Source: Verrucomicrobiota bacterium (GTDB lineage Bacteria > Verrucomicrobiota > Verrucomicrobiia > Verrucomicrobiales > Akkermansiaceae). From it: 42,964 nt of DNA. Of the stretch, positions 1-7,374 are shown in pieces (within the stretch, counting starts at the first letter, position 1; each line of letters starts with the position of its first letter). The notes beneath the pieces were generated by a model. That model did no database searches and had not been told where the DNA came from. It saw only the letters and a program-made list of their open reading frames with translations. The translations under genes were made by a program, and so were the position numbers. Where the stretch lies: assembly GCA_027619375.1 (NCBI GenBank), contig JAQCFL010000005.1:1-42964 (forward strand), written 5' to 3'.

Positions 1-34
1 AAAGCTCTCGGCGTCCTTTTCTCCAATTCTTCCT

Positions 35-86
35 GACCAGAAAATCAGCTAAACTGTTACGACCAGAAAATCAGCTAAACTGTTAC
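35..86. repeat. Perfect tandem duplication of a 26-bp unit
   Basis: Positions 35-60 and 61-86 are identical 26-base units (beginning GACCAGAAAATCAG and ending AACTGTTAC) placed head to tail with no spacer. The sequence is AT-richer than its surroundings. It could be the end of a mobile element lying to the left of the window, since repeated subterminal motifs are common at IS ends, but no partner is visible here. The rest of 87-168 shows nothing recognisable. Confidence 0.9.
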
Positions 87-168
87 ATTCTGGCGGGGGA
101 CGCTCCAGGCTTCCGCACCGAGGTGATCAGCAGCGCAGGCGATTCGCTGGGGCGCGAGAGACCGGAGG

Positions 169-591
169 TTACCTACGCAGTGCCCGGCGCCGCTCCCTGT
201 AGGAGGCGGCGTTTCCCGTTGGCTCACAAGCGAAGAAGATGAATCCGATCAAGCTCACCAGCGGGATCAATCCCAGAAATCCCCAACCGCCATTCAATCC
301 GATGTTGATGCAGCGCTGCCAGTTGAGCGCCACATTCGCCGCCAACTTGCTCATTCCTATGCCGAAAAGGACAAGGAATTGAAGTTCGCTCTCCCGGAAG
401 AGCGCCACGATAAACGCGCATCCCAATAAGATGCCAAGCATGTAGGCAATATAGGGACCTCGGGTCATTCCCGGCATCGGGATGACGATCGGGGCGTAGC
501 ACTTTGGACACGTCTGCCGGGTAAGCCCGTCGCCAAGTGGAGCGCTGAGCTTTTCTGTGCAATTCGGACACGGGAACTTGAACTTTTTCAT
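169..591 (-). CDS. Zinc-ribbon membrane protein of unknown function
   Basis: A 140-residue protein. The N-terminus has two CxxC knuckles (CPNC near residue 8 and CPKC near residue 28), typical of a small zinc ribbon. Two hydrophobic segments follow, at about residues 46-65 and 105-122, so the protein is probably anchored in the inner membrane with the ribbon in the cytoplasm. The C-terminus is strongly basic (RERRRALRR). I do not recognise a specific family. It lies 71 bp downstream of the lipoprotein gene on the same strand and could be co-transcribed with it. The start is the only reasonable ATG before the ribbon. Confidence 0.65.
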   Translation of the reverse strand: MKKFKFPCPNCTEKLSAPLGDGLTRQTCPKCYAPIVIPMPGMTRGPYIAYMLGILLGCAFIVALFRESELQFLVLFGIGMSKLAANVALNWQRCINIGLNGGWGFLGLIPLVSLIGFIFFACEPTGNAASYRERRRALRR

Positions 592-662
592 GGCTGGCTT
601 TCAGAGGATGCGTTGAAGAAATTATCCGGATAGGTGGGACAAAGGCAGGGGCACACCCAGGA

Positions 663-1181
663 TCAAAATCGCGTGTCCCGGCTGCTCTTACCGCTCTTGC
701 CAGGGAATCCCGCAAACATCGCGTCGATCATCTGAGGCATGACCGCGGCGTAGTCGCTGGACCGTCCCGCGCTACGGACTCGACCCTCGAAAACCTGATT
801 TTTGTTCTTATCCCAGATCATCATCACCAAAAAGCGGTCGTGCTCGGTGGAGGAACTCACATAATTCGCGTTACCCGAGAGATGGACTCGGTCCCCCCCC
901 ATCCAATAATGGATGCCCACCTTGTAGTCGTCTTTCTCCCCCCCCTGAATCGGCCTCCATCCATATTCTGTGAGGTGCTCAGCGACTTGGGCGGCGTAGT
1001 TCCGAAACTCGAGGCTGGAATTGTCGCGTGCGGAAAACACGGAGAAGGTTTGGCCGGCGCCCGTGGGTGGAAGCTGGTGAAACCGGGACACCCGACTCTG
1101 GGTGCAAGAACTCAGGAGAATGCACAATGCACCACCGAACAGCGGGAGAATGGTGTTCCGATTCAATGGGATTTTCTTCAT
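663..1181 (-). CDS. Putative lipoprotein, DUF4136-like
   Basis: A 172-residue protein starting at the ATG that gives MKKIPLNRN; an upstream in-frame start at 1250 would add a low-complexity leader ahead of the signal peptide and is not chosen. A lipoprotein signal peptide is clear: a basic start, a hydrophobic core and a lipobox LLSSC, with the cysteine near residue 26. The mature part reads like the DUF4136 fold of periplasmic lipoproteins (an early FxxLPP-like segment, a central aromatic DYKVGIHYW strand and a late VMMIWD strand). The family assignment comes from the pattern only. It probably faces the periplasm or outer membrane. No function is known. Confidence 0.65.
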   Translation of the reverse strand: MKKIPLNRNTILPLFGGALCILLSSCTQSRVSRFHQLPPTGAGQTFSVFSARDNSSLEFRNYAAQVAEHLTEYGWRPIQGGEKDDYKVGIHYWMGGDRVHLSGNANYVSSSTEHDRFLVMMIWDKNKNQVFEGRVRSAGRSSDYAAVMPQMIDAMFAGFPGKSGKSSRDTRF

Positions 1182-1403
1182 TTCGTGGTTGTTGTTATTG
1201 CTGCTTCCGGAATAGGGCCGCCCGGCCGAGTGCCAGCCACCGCCCCCCAATTGATCCGGACGAGCGCTATTAACGCATCCGGTTCCATTGGGCTATTAAG
1301 TTGCGGCTTCCCTGAGGCTCCCCTCCAAGGCTGACCAGCGGCTAACATCCTGAGCACCCGCCCACCGGGAGGCGAGCAGGAATTGGGTCCCCGCCCGGCT
1401 TTT

Positions 1404-1675
1404 GGCACCCACCGGGCTGTGGGTGGGGTTGCCTAAATTACGACACATGTATCGGTTTCGCCCTCCCCCCTCTGCAATTCCCCCCTCCACCGTGTCATAA
1501 GACTATGACGAAGGCCCTTTGGCCATCCCGTCACCCCGCAAAGCGCCCGGCCATCCGCCGGGCGTTTCTGCGTTCACCAACCTCGACCCACCGGCACGGC
1601 CCTTTTGTGCCGTGTCGACCAACCCCATGGCGACCGATCCTATTCGGTCCCGCCAAGGGGCGGGACCCGGTCGCC
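1404..1675. other. Cluster of strong stem-loops in a 530-bp non-coding stretch
   Basis: The interval 1182-1711 holds no convincing gene. Its right half contains a run of hairpins: 1406-1412/1419-1425 (CACCCAC/GTGGGTG); 1494-1499/1504-1509 (GTCATA/TATGAC); 1537-1572, about 15 pairs with one bulge around the core CGCCCGGC/GCCGGGCG and followed by T-rich sequence; 1592-1617 (9 pairs, one G-U); and a nested hairpin 1629-1675 with outer stem GGCGACCG/CGGTCGCC and inner stem GTCCCGCC/GGCGGGAC closed by AAGG. The last ends 36 bp before the ATG at 1712. They could form a structured leader, an attenuator or a small RNA. No known riboswitch class was recognised. Confidence 0.5.
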
Positions 1676-1711
1676 TTTCACCTGAACCACAAACGAAAGG
1701 AAACCAACACC

Positions 1712-2461
1712 ATGAGCCCCGAGATGGGAAACCTGTTGATAGATGAGGTCGTGCCCCGTTTGCGGGCCGCCCTCCCCTCCGTCCCCTCCGTCCCCTCCGT
1801 GGGCCACGAGGATCGCGAGGAACTCCTCGCGGATATGACGGCGAATGCCGCCAAGATGATGGACTCGGCGGAGAAGGCCGGGAAACGGTTCAGCGCCGGC
1901 AATATCGCGTATTACGCGAGCCGGGCCGCCCGCAGCGGGAGGCGCTCGACCTGGTCGGGTCGCACCGACGTCCTGTGCCCTGCCGCCTCCCTGGACCGCT
2001 CCGTCCGTTTCGAGCACCTCGATGGGGACCCCGATGGAGGGAGAACCACCCGCCAGCCCCACGCTGACTTCTGCGACGGCGCGGAAGGATTGCACGAGAT
2101 CGCGTGGACCGGGAGTGGCCCCGGCTCTGGATCCTCTGATCCCGCCGAGGAAGCGGCCCGCAACATCGACTGGGAAGAGTTCCTGGCGGTGCATCCTCCC
2201 CGCTACCGGATTGCGGTCCTCGTGCTGGCGGGCGGCGGGACGATGCGGGAGGCGGGCCAAAGCTGCGGCATCGGCGACAGCGCCGCGTGCCTGTTGCGCA
2301 AATCCCTCGGGGTGGCCCTGCAGGAGCACTTCGGCCCGGAGATGATCGCCGACCTGATGGGCGGGGGCATCAGGCCCTCCTGGGAGTCGGACCTCCGGGC
2401 CAGCCGGGAGCGGCATGTCCGCACCGGCACCGCATACCAGCACGAGATGAGTGCCGGCTAA
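1712..2461 (+). CDS. Hypothetical protein with sigma-region-4-like helix-turn-helix
   Basis: A 249-residue protein. I start it at the ATG giving MSPEMGNLL because GAAAGGAAA lies 5-13 bases upstream; the 207 bp of open frame before it runs through the hairpin cluster and does not read as protein. Residues 1-60 look helical. A Pro/Gly-rich middle follows, and residues 155-210 read as a helix-turn-helix resembling sigma-factor region 4 (WEEFLAVHPPRYRIAVLVLA, then TMREAGQSCGI..SAACLLRKSL). A 9-bp repeat present three times (1773-1799) encodes PSVPSVPSV. The function is unknown, and the DNA-binding role is inferred from pattern alone. Confidence 0.5.
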   Translation: MSPEMGNLLIDEVVPRLRAALPSVPSVPSVGHEDREELLADMTANAAKMMDSAEKAGKRFSAGNIAYYASRAARSGRRSTWSGRTDVLCPAASLDRSVRFEHLDGDPDGGRTTRQPHADFCDGAEGLHEIAWTGSGPGSGSSDPAEEAARNIDWEEFLAVHPPRYRIAVLVLAGGGTMREAGQSCGIGDSAACLLRKSLGVALQEHFGPEMIADLMGGGIRPSWESDLRASRERHVRTGTAYQHEMSAG

Positions 2462-2487
2462 CCCCCGGCTGGGACGCTTCCACCGTC

Positions 2488-2532
2488 TTCCCCCTTTTAG
2501 GGGGGGAGGCGGGCGGGGCTCCAGCGAGCCCC
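2488..2532. terminator. Hairpin pair downstream of the HTH gene, possible terminator
   Basis: Just after the stop at 2461 lie a C-run/G-run hairpin (2488-2507, loop TTTTA) and a second hairpin 2515-2521/2526-2532 (GGGGCTC/GAGCCCC, loop CAGC). There is no clear T-tract after either, so termination is only a suggestion. Confidence 0.3.
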
Positions 2533-2581
2533 CCCTCCCGCCGGCAACGTCACCATCCCGCCCAACCATGCCATTCCCCAA

Positions 2582-3103
2582 ATGGGGACTGGCTCGGAGA
2601 TAGGATATTTGTATGCCCACCGGGAAAGCGGCGCCATCTACCAGCCCTTCTACCTCGGGCCCCGCGACGACCTCCCGGCGGAGGAATGCACGGTCGATCA
2701 GCTGAAGTTCAAGCTGGCGGCCGCCACGGCCCGATTGACACCAATTGGTGTCATCGGAATGTCGCCAATTGGCGACAAACGGCCCAGCTCATCATGGCGG
2801 GTCAAAAACGACACTGTGTCGAATTTGAGGTTCCGATCCCCGCCCGCCCCATACCGGGGCGGGCTGCGACCGCACTTTTTACCTGTCAGGATCCCGGAGA
2901 TAGAGAAGGCATCATCACTCATCCCCGACGCCGCGCCTCACCATGGAGCCCATCGAGCCTCCCTGGCAAGCCATCAAGGAATGGATCCCCGACGACGAAC
3001 CCGACCTCGACTGGTTCAACCGTCCCCGGAATCCATCCGATCCAGACCCAGACGGCTTCGACCAGCGTCCTGCCTGGCAACCCGAGGAAATCCCCCTCGG
3101 TGA
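2582..3103 (+). CDS. Weak ORF with a protein-like N-terminus
   Basis: The first 45 or so residues (YLYAHRESGAIYQPFYLGP, then a segment ending TVDQLKFKL) have normal protein composition. Beyond residue 50 the frame runs through the palindromes at 2715-2777 and a 9-bp hairpin at 2842-2864, then becomes Pro/Arg-rich and is likely out of frame. It conflicts with the ORF starting at 2943, which reads better over the shared stretch. I see either a short real gene with a degenerate 3' end or a gene fragment. No family was recognised. Confidence 0.22.
   Translation: MGTGSEIGYLYAHRESGAIYQPFYLGPRDDLPAEECTVDQLKFKLAAATARLTPIGVIGMSPIGDKRPSSSWRVKNDTVSNLRFRSPPAPYRGGLRPHFLPVRIPEIEKASSLIPDAAPHHGAHRASLASHQGMDPRRRTRPRLVQPSPESIRSRPRRLRPASCLATRGNPPR
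2715..2777. repeat. Three perfect palindromes spaced exactly 24 bp apart
   Basis: TGGCGGCCGCCA (2715-2726), TGACACCAATTGGTGTCA (2736-2753) and TGTCGCCAATTGGCGACA (2760-2777) are each perfect reverse-complement palindromes, with centres at 2720.5, 2744.5 and 2768.5. The last two share the core GCC/ACC-AATT-GGC/GGT but differ symmetrically in the arms. Two more dyads follow nearby: CGACAC-T-GTGTCG (2809-2821) and GCCCGCCCC/GGGGCGGGC (2842-2850/2856-2864). Confidence 0.9.
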
Positions 3104-3134
3104 CGGCCGCATCCTCGTTCTGGACGACACCTGA
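2943..3134 (+). CDS. Small acidic hypothetical protein
   Basis: A 63-residue ORF rich in Asp, Pro and Trp (DDEPDLDWFNRP, then PEEIPLGDGRILVLDDT). The composition is unlike a shadow ORF, since acidic and aromatic residues are ordered and there is no Arg/Pro runaway. No ribosome-binding site stands out before the ATG. No family was recognised. The following 300 bp (3135-3433) has no gene, only an imperfect GC-rich hairpin at 3309-3334 and the left arm of the inverted repeat that holds the IS. Confidence 0.35.
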   Translation: MEPIEPPWQAIKEWIPDDEPDLDWFNRPRNPSDPDPDGFDQRPAWQPEEIPLGDGRILVLDDT

Positions 3135-3375
3135 AGGCCTCAACCGCTCCGTCCAAACAACCGCTGCCTAAAGAAATCTTGGCAAGGCGGCCCGGAAAGC
3201 TACGCTCGCGATCAATGATTTCCGCTCCGAAATCTCCTCATGCCGCCAGATCCCGGCCAACTCCGGAGGTTTTCTTGCCGAAACACGGCCCGCCGACGCA
3301 CCGACCTGTCCGCCGAAGCCTCGGCGAAGGCGGAAACACCGTATTCTCCCCCCTTTTCCCCCGCAACCCCCATTT

Positions 3376-3423
3376 CCCCGCCCTCCGGTCCGGCCCGACG
3401 GCTGGCTCAGGGGCCTCACCGAC
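3376..3423. repeat. Left arm of a large inverted repeat flanking the IS
   Basis: This stretch is about 90% identical to the reverse complement of about 5071-5117 on the other side of the IS; it includes the 20-base core CGGCTGGCTCAGGGGCCTCA. The two arms would have formed one hairpin before the IS entered its loop. Confidence 0.75.
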
Positions 3424-3438
3424 AAAGCGATTTCCTAG

Positions 3439-5053
3439 CAGCCTGTCGGACTTAGGCAACGATCATTGAAGGTGCGAGGGGCATCGGTCCGTATAGAGAT
3501 CATGGCCGCGCGCTTTGTCTCCATCGACCACGATTCCCCGCTGTTGTTGCCTCCCGACCTGCGGGATTGGATGCCCCCCGGGCACATGGTGCACTTCATC
3601 ATGGACGCTGTGGATGCTCTGGACCTGCGCGAGGCACGGGTCAACGAGGCGGGCACCGGCTCCGCGCAATATCCGCCCTCAATGATGCTGGGGTTGCTGA
3701 TCTATTGCTATGCGACGGGCACTTTTTCGAGCCGGCGTATCGAAATGCTCACCTCCGAGAGCGTTTCGGTGCGACTCTTGTGCGCGGACACCCATCCGGA
3801 TCACGACACGATCTGCAAGTTCCGTCGCGAGAACAAGGCGTTGCTGTCTTCGGCCTTCCACCAGGTGCTCGAACTCGCGGCCCACGCCCAAGTGCTGAAG
3901 GTGGGCGATCTCACCGTTTCGGTGGATGGCACCAAGATCCTCGCCTCCGCCAGCAAGCACAGTGCAATGAGCCACGGACACCTGGAAGAACAAATGATTT
4001 TGGCCGAAGAGCAGATCGCGGAGTTGCTGGCCAAGGCGGAAGATGCGGACAGCACTCCGCTGCAGGACGGGTTGAGAGTGCCGGAGGAAATCAAGCGGCG
4101 CGAGGACCGCATTGCCAAGCTCAAGGCAGCCAAAGCGGTGATGGAAGGGCGGGCCAAGGCACGTTTCGAAGAGGAGCGGGCCGAATATGAGCAAAAGCTC
4201 GCGGCACGTCGCGCCAAGCAAGAAGCCACGGGGCGCAAGAGCAGTGGCACGGAGCCACAGCCGCCCAAAGAGGGTCCGCGTCCCAAGGATCAATACAACT
4301 TCACCGATCCGGAAAGCCGGATCATGAAAGACGGAGGCAGCTTCGAGCAATGCTTCAACGCGCAAGCCGCGGTGGAAGTCGATACCATGTTGGTGGTGGG
4401 GCAGCATGTCTGCAACGCGCCCAACGACAAGCAACAGCTGGAGCCAACGGTGGCTTCGATCAGTCCGGTGGTTGGCGATGTGTCCGGAGTGCTCGCCGAC
4501 AGTGGATACTACAGCGATGATGCCGTCACCAAAGTCGAGGACGGTGGCAACGGGCCGACGGTGTATGCGGCCATGAAGCGCCACCATCATGGTCGCAGCG
4601 TTGCGCAACTCGAGAAGCGCAACGATCCTCCTGCGCCGCCGCCTGGCGCGTCGGTGGCCGAGGTCATGGCCTATCGGCTCGAAACCAAGGCGGGCAAGGA
4701 ACTCTACGGGCTGCGCAAACAGACGGTGGAACCGGTGTTCGGCATCATCAAGGAGGCCCTTGGCTTCCGGCGCTTCCTGCTTCGCGGTCTTGAGAAGGTG
4801 AACCTCGAATGGACCCTGGTGACCACCAGTTACAACCTAAAGCGCCTCTTCAACATGGGAATGCAGGTCAAAAGGGTCTGAATGGGCCCCATGGGGCTCT
4901 CTGCGGGAGGGTTCGCCGATCCAATCGGCCCTCTTCGGCTCTGGAGCCCGAGGGAAACCGAGATCACCGCCCACGAACCTCACGACCGATCACCAGCATG
5001 CCCTGCCCTCATCATGAAAAATCGGCGGCACTGGACTCAAGTCCGACAGGCTG
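3439..5053 (+). mobile_element. IS1182-like insertion sequence, apparently complete
   Basis: The ends are perfect inverted repeats: CCTAGCAGCCTGTCGGACTT at 3434-3453 and its reverse complement at 5039-5058. The outermost CTAG on both sides (3435-3438 and 5054-5057) may be a 4-bp target duplication; because CTAG is itself a palindrome, it cannot be told apart from the terminal repeat. I therefore set the element at 3439-5053 (1615 bp). It encodes one transposase. Both ends and the ORF are intact, so the copy looks recent. It sits in the loop of a large inverted repeat (arms about 3376-3423 and 5071-5117). Confidence 0.85.
3502..4881 (+). CDS. IS1182-family DDE transposase
   Basis: A 459-residue transposase, counted from the ATG giving MAARFVSID; a GTG/ATG 36 bp upstream is possible but adds a poor leader. 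Residues 1-125 carry the N-terminal DUF772-like domain (PPSMMLGLLIYCYATGTFSSRRIE). The DDE triad is visible: D142 in SVDGTKI, D333 in LADSGYYS and E410 in RKQTVEPVFGIIKE. A long charged coiled coil at about residues 160-245 interrupts the catalytic domain, as is usual in this family. The protein cuts and joins the terminal repeats of its own element. No frameshift or stop is seen, so it should be active. Confidence 0.9.
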   Translation: MAARFVSIDHDSPLLLPPDLRDWMPPGHMVHFIMDAVDALDLREARVNEAGTGSAQYPPSMMLGLLIYCYATGTFSSRRIEMLTSESVSVRLLCADTHPDHDTICKFRRENKALLSSAFHQVLELAAHAQVLKVGDLTVSVDGTKILASASKHSAMSHGHLEEQMILAEEQIAELLAKAEDADSTPLQDGLRVPEEIKRREDRIAKLKAAKAVMEGRAKARFEEERAEYEQKLAARRAKQEATGRKSSGTEPQPPKEGPRPKDQYNFTDPESRIMKDGGSFEQCFNAQAAVEVDTMLVVGQHVCNAPNDKQQLEPTVASISPVVGDVSGVLADSGYYSDDAVTKVEDGGNGPTVYAAMKRHHHGRSVAQLEKRNDPPAPPPGASVAEVMAYRLETKAGKELYGLRKQTVEPVFGIIKEALGFRRFLLRGLEKVNLEWTLVTTSYNLKRLFNMGMQVKRV

Positions 5054-5070
5054 CTAGGGGTTGGGTTTTC

Positions 5071-5117
5071 GCTGAGGCCCCTGAGCCAGCCGATGGGCCG
5101 GGCCGGAGGGCGGAGGG
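5071..5117. repeat. Right arm of the large inverted repeat flanking the IS
   Basis: This is the reverse-complement partner of 3376-3423. Its outer part (CCGATGGGCCGGGCCGGAGG, about 5090-5109) resembles CCGATGGCCCGGACCGGA at about 15525-15542, which flanks the MITE, so both may belong to one dispersed repeat family. Confidence 0.7.
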
Positions 5118-5123
5118 GGTTAC

Positions 5124-5243
5124 ATGGGGCTCAACACCCCCGTCGTCACCCGGGAGGCCTCTGGCACCAGCGGCATGAGCGCCGCCATGAACGGCTCAGT
5201 CAACCTCTCGACCTATGACGGCTGGACAGTCCCCACTGATTTC
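5124..5243 (+). pseudogene. Fragment of an alpha-glucan (glycogen) phosphorylase gene
   Basis: About 40 codons read NTPVVTREASGTSGMSAAMN, then GSVNLSTYDGW. This is the conserved glucan-phosphorylase (GT35) core motif EASGTSGMxAAxNGxxNLSxxDGW near the PLP-binding site. The similarity begins abruptly right after the inverted-repeat arm and fades after DGW. A full enzyme needs 550-850 residues and neither flank supplies the rest, so this is a remnant. It lies 70 bp from the right end of the IS, which suggests the region was rearranged. 5244-5302 holds nothing recognisable. Confidence 0.6.
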
Positions 5244-5302
5244 ACCCTTGCGTGGCGAACTTGGCGCGCCGGACCCTTGTGCAGGCTGTTGGGCGGCCGA
5301 CC

Positions 5303-7225
5303 TTAGGAATGGGGCGGATCGATGTCGACCGGACCGGCCTGGGTGCCCGCGTCGGTCGGCGCGATCTTTGACGCCTTGGCGGGCGGCCCCGGATCCGGGG
5401 CCTCGTTGTCGCAGGCCGCCACCCCGAGGGCGATCCCGGCCACGGCGGCTCCGGCGAGAAACTGCTGCTTGCGCTTGTTGGAGTGTCCGAACCGCGCGCG
5501 GCGGATGTTGAGCGAGTTCCGGTCGTGTATCCGGTAGACAACATTGCGCACCTCGTCGTCCCGGAAAAACAGGCCCCCGGTCTGGTGGATGCGGCTCCAC
5601 AGGTGGTAGTCGTCGGCTCCCAGGCCCACCGCCCGCTCCTGATAGTTGCCGGCCTTCAGCACCGACTTCACCCGCAGCAGGGCCGAGGAATGCGGCAGCA
5701 TGTTGTCGTCCGAGTTGCCCGTGAACATGGTGTGCAGCGGCTTGTTCGGCCAGTGCAGCCGTGGCGTGATCTCGCCGTCCGCGAGGGTCATGAGAAGGCA
5801 GCCGTAGACGTCGGCGCGCTTCTCGTCGAGGGTCCGCACTGCACGCTCCAGATAGTTCGGCAGGAGTTGGTCGTCGTAGTCGAGCGGCTTGTAGAATTCC
5901 GTGTCACACTCCGCCACCGCCTGCCGGTGCAGCCAGCTGCAGTGCTCGATGTCCGCCTTCAGGCCGGTGCAGACAAGCGGCAGGTCGTAACGTCGTGCAA
6001 GCCGCTCGCCCAATTCCCACGGGCCGTCCACCAAGAGAACCACCTTGAACTTCCGGTATGTCTGGCAGGCGATGCTGTTCATGGCGTCTTCAAGGTATTC
6101 CTCCGGCACGCCGTCATGGACGCGGACCCCGAAGGTGACGCGGGCATCCGCATGCCGGAGGGAGCTGTGCGTCAGCCGCCCGAGGACCGGACCGTAGGCC
6201 CGCGCATAGTGGCCTCCGAGGGAGAGTGACTCAACCGAGGCGAGGCACTTCACCGGGTCGAGCTTCACGGCCCGGAGGATAGCGCGGTGCGCGGCCTGCG
6301 CGAGCCGCTTCGGATTGTCGTTCCAATCGATGAGGTATCCGTTCCGGCCGTTCCGGATGAATTCGGCCACCCCGCAGGTGTTTGTCACGACCACCGGGAT
6401 ACCACAGCTGAGCGCTTCGGCGGCGGTGAGGAGGAACCCCTCCTTCCTGCTGTTGCCGAGGAGGACATGGCACCCCTCGAGACGATGACGGTAGTTGAGC
6501 GCGCTGAAATCAAGCGGGCGAATGTCGAGTCGGTCCGCCACCCCGAGCTTCCTCGCCAGCTTGCGCACCTGCTCCATCGCCACACCCTGCACACGCAGGG
6601 TGTGTGCGAGCCCGGCGGTCCCCGCCCCGGTCCACGCCCGCACCACGATGCGCGGGTTTTCCTTCAGGAGATAAGGCAGGCTCATGATCCCCTTGTCCTC
6701 GAGGGGCCGTCCCATCCAGGCCACCACGATGCGCCCATGGGCGTCGAGCTCGCCCTTCGCCATGCAGAACTCCGTGACCGGCGGCGGCAGGATCCCGCCG
6801 TCAAGGTGCCCATTCTCACGCATCCACGGGCGATAGCGGTCCATCACCTTCTGCGAAACCCCCGCCACCGTCATCCCGCGACGGCCGGCGTAGGCCTTGC
6901 TGAAGTAGCGCCAGCCCGCATCGTCCCATGAATGCAACAGCAACGAAGTCGGCCGCTCGGGAAGGCCGCCGAGATTGCCGTAGCTCAGAAACCAACTGCT
7001 CGGGTCGCCGGGTGCCTCCCGCGTGATCGCCCCGCAGCGAAAGCCCGCCTCCACCGCCTTCTCCAGCAGCGGCATGTCAGCGGACTGGCAATAGAGGGTG
7101 GTCCGGTCCCGAACCCACTCCGGAAGGGCCCCAATATAACGCAATACCGCGGTCTGGGCCCCGCCAAGGGCCATGTTGTGCGTGACGAAACAGGGGGCGA
7201 GCCGGGGTAAAAGCGTGTGGGACAT
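5303..7225 (-). CDS. Two-domain glycosyltransferase (GT4 + GT2) with lipoprotein-like tail
   Basis: A 640-residue protein. Residues 10-350 form a GT-B glycosyltransferase of the GT4 type: an early NMALGGAQ segment like the acceptor-side Gly loop, and GNSRKEGFLLTAAEALSCG, the donor-binding E-x7-E region. Residues 360-585 form a GT-A/GT2 domain (ARVTFGVRVHDG..YLEDAMNSIACQTYRKFKVVLLVDG, with DYDD as a metal-binding DxD-type motif). Residues 589-640 are odd: a hydrophobic stretch FLAGAAVAGIALGVAAC followed by a Pro/Ala-rich tail, just like a lipoprotein signal and linker. Likely role: surface polysaccharide or protein glycosylation. It is divergent from the next gene, with 149 bp between. Substrate unknown. 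Confidence 0.75.
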   Translation of the reverse strand: MSHTLLPRLAPCFVTHNMALGGAQTAVLRYIGALPEWVRDRTTLYCQSADMPLLEKAVEAGFRCGAITREAPGDPSSWFLSYGNLGGLPERPTSLLLHSWDDAGWRYFSKAYAGRRGMTVAGVSQKVMDRYRPWMRENGHLDGGILPPPVTEFCMAKGELDAHGRIVVAWMGRPLEDKGIMSLPYLLKENPRIVVRAWTGAGTAGLAHTLRVQGVAMEQVRKLARKLGVADRLDIRPLDFSALNYRHRLEGCHVLLGNSRKEGFLLTAAEALSCGIPVVVTNTCGVAEFIRNGRNGYLIDWNDNPKRLAQAAHRAILRAVKLDPVKCLASVESLSLGGHYARAYGPVLGRLTHSSLRHADARVTFGVRVHDGVPEEYLEDAMNSIACQTYRKFKVVLLVDGPWELGERLARRYDLPLVCTGLKADIEHCSWLHRQAVAECDTEFYKPLDYDDQLLPNYLERAVRTLDEKRADVYGCLLMTLADGEITPRLHWPNKPLHTMFTGNSDDNMLPHSSALLRVKSVLKAGNYQERAVGLGADDYHLWSRIHQTGGLFFRDDEVRNVVYRIHDRNSLNIRRARFGHSNKRKQQFLAGAAVAGIALGVAACDNEAPDPGPPAKASKIAPTDAGTQAGPVDIDPPHS

Positions 7226-7374
7226 GGTTGATCTCGATGAAAAATTGGAATTCGACGCGGAGTTTACTTGAATATGGCCCGAAGCGCAATTACCGGGCCT
7301 CCGCAGGGCTTCTAGACGGAAAAAGAGACGCGGACCTGTCGGAAATTAACCCATTTCCGCCCCGAACCCACCTG

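Noticed and set aside
840-1334. 164-codon + strand frame over the lipoprotein gene
   Set aside because: Antisense to a gene with a clear lipoprotein signal; no protein-like features.
2287-3171. 294-codon + strand frame overlapping the HTH gene
   Set aside because: Pro/Arg/Gly-rich shadow composition; it overlaps the HTH gene and runs through the terminator-like hairpins and palindromes.
3309-3334. Hairpin TCCGCC...GGCGGA as a terminator
   Set aside because: Only a 6-bp outer stem with a GAA/GAA internal mismatch and no T-tract; no gene clearly ends before it.
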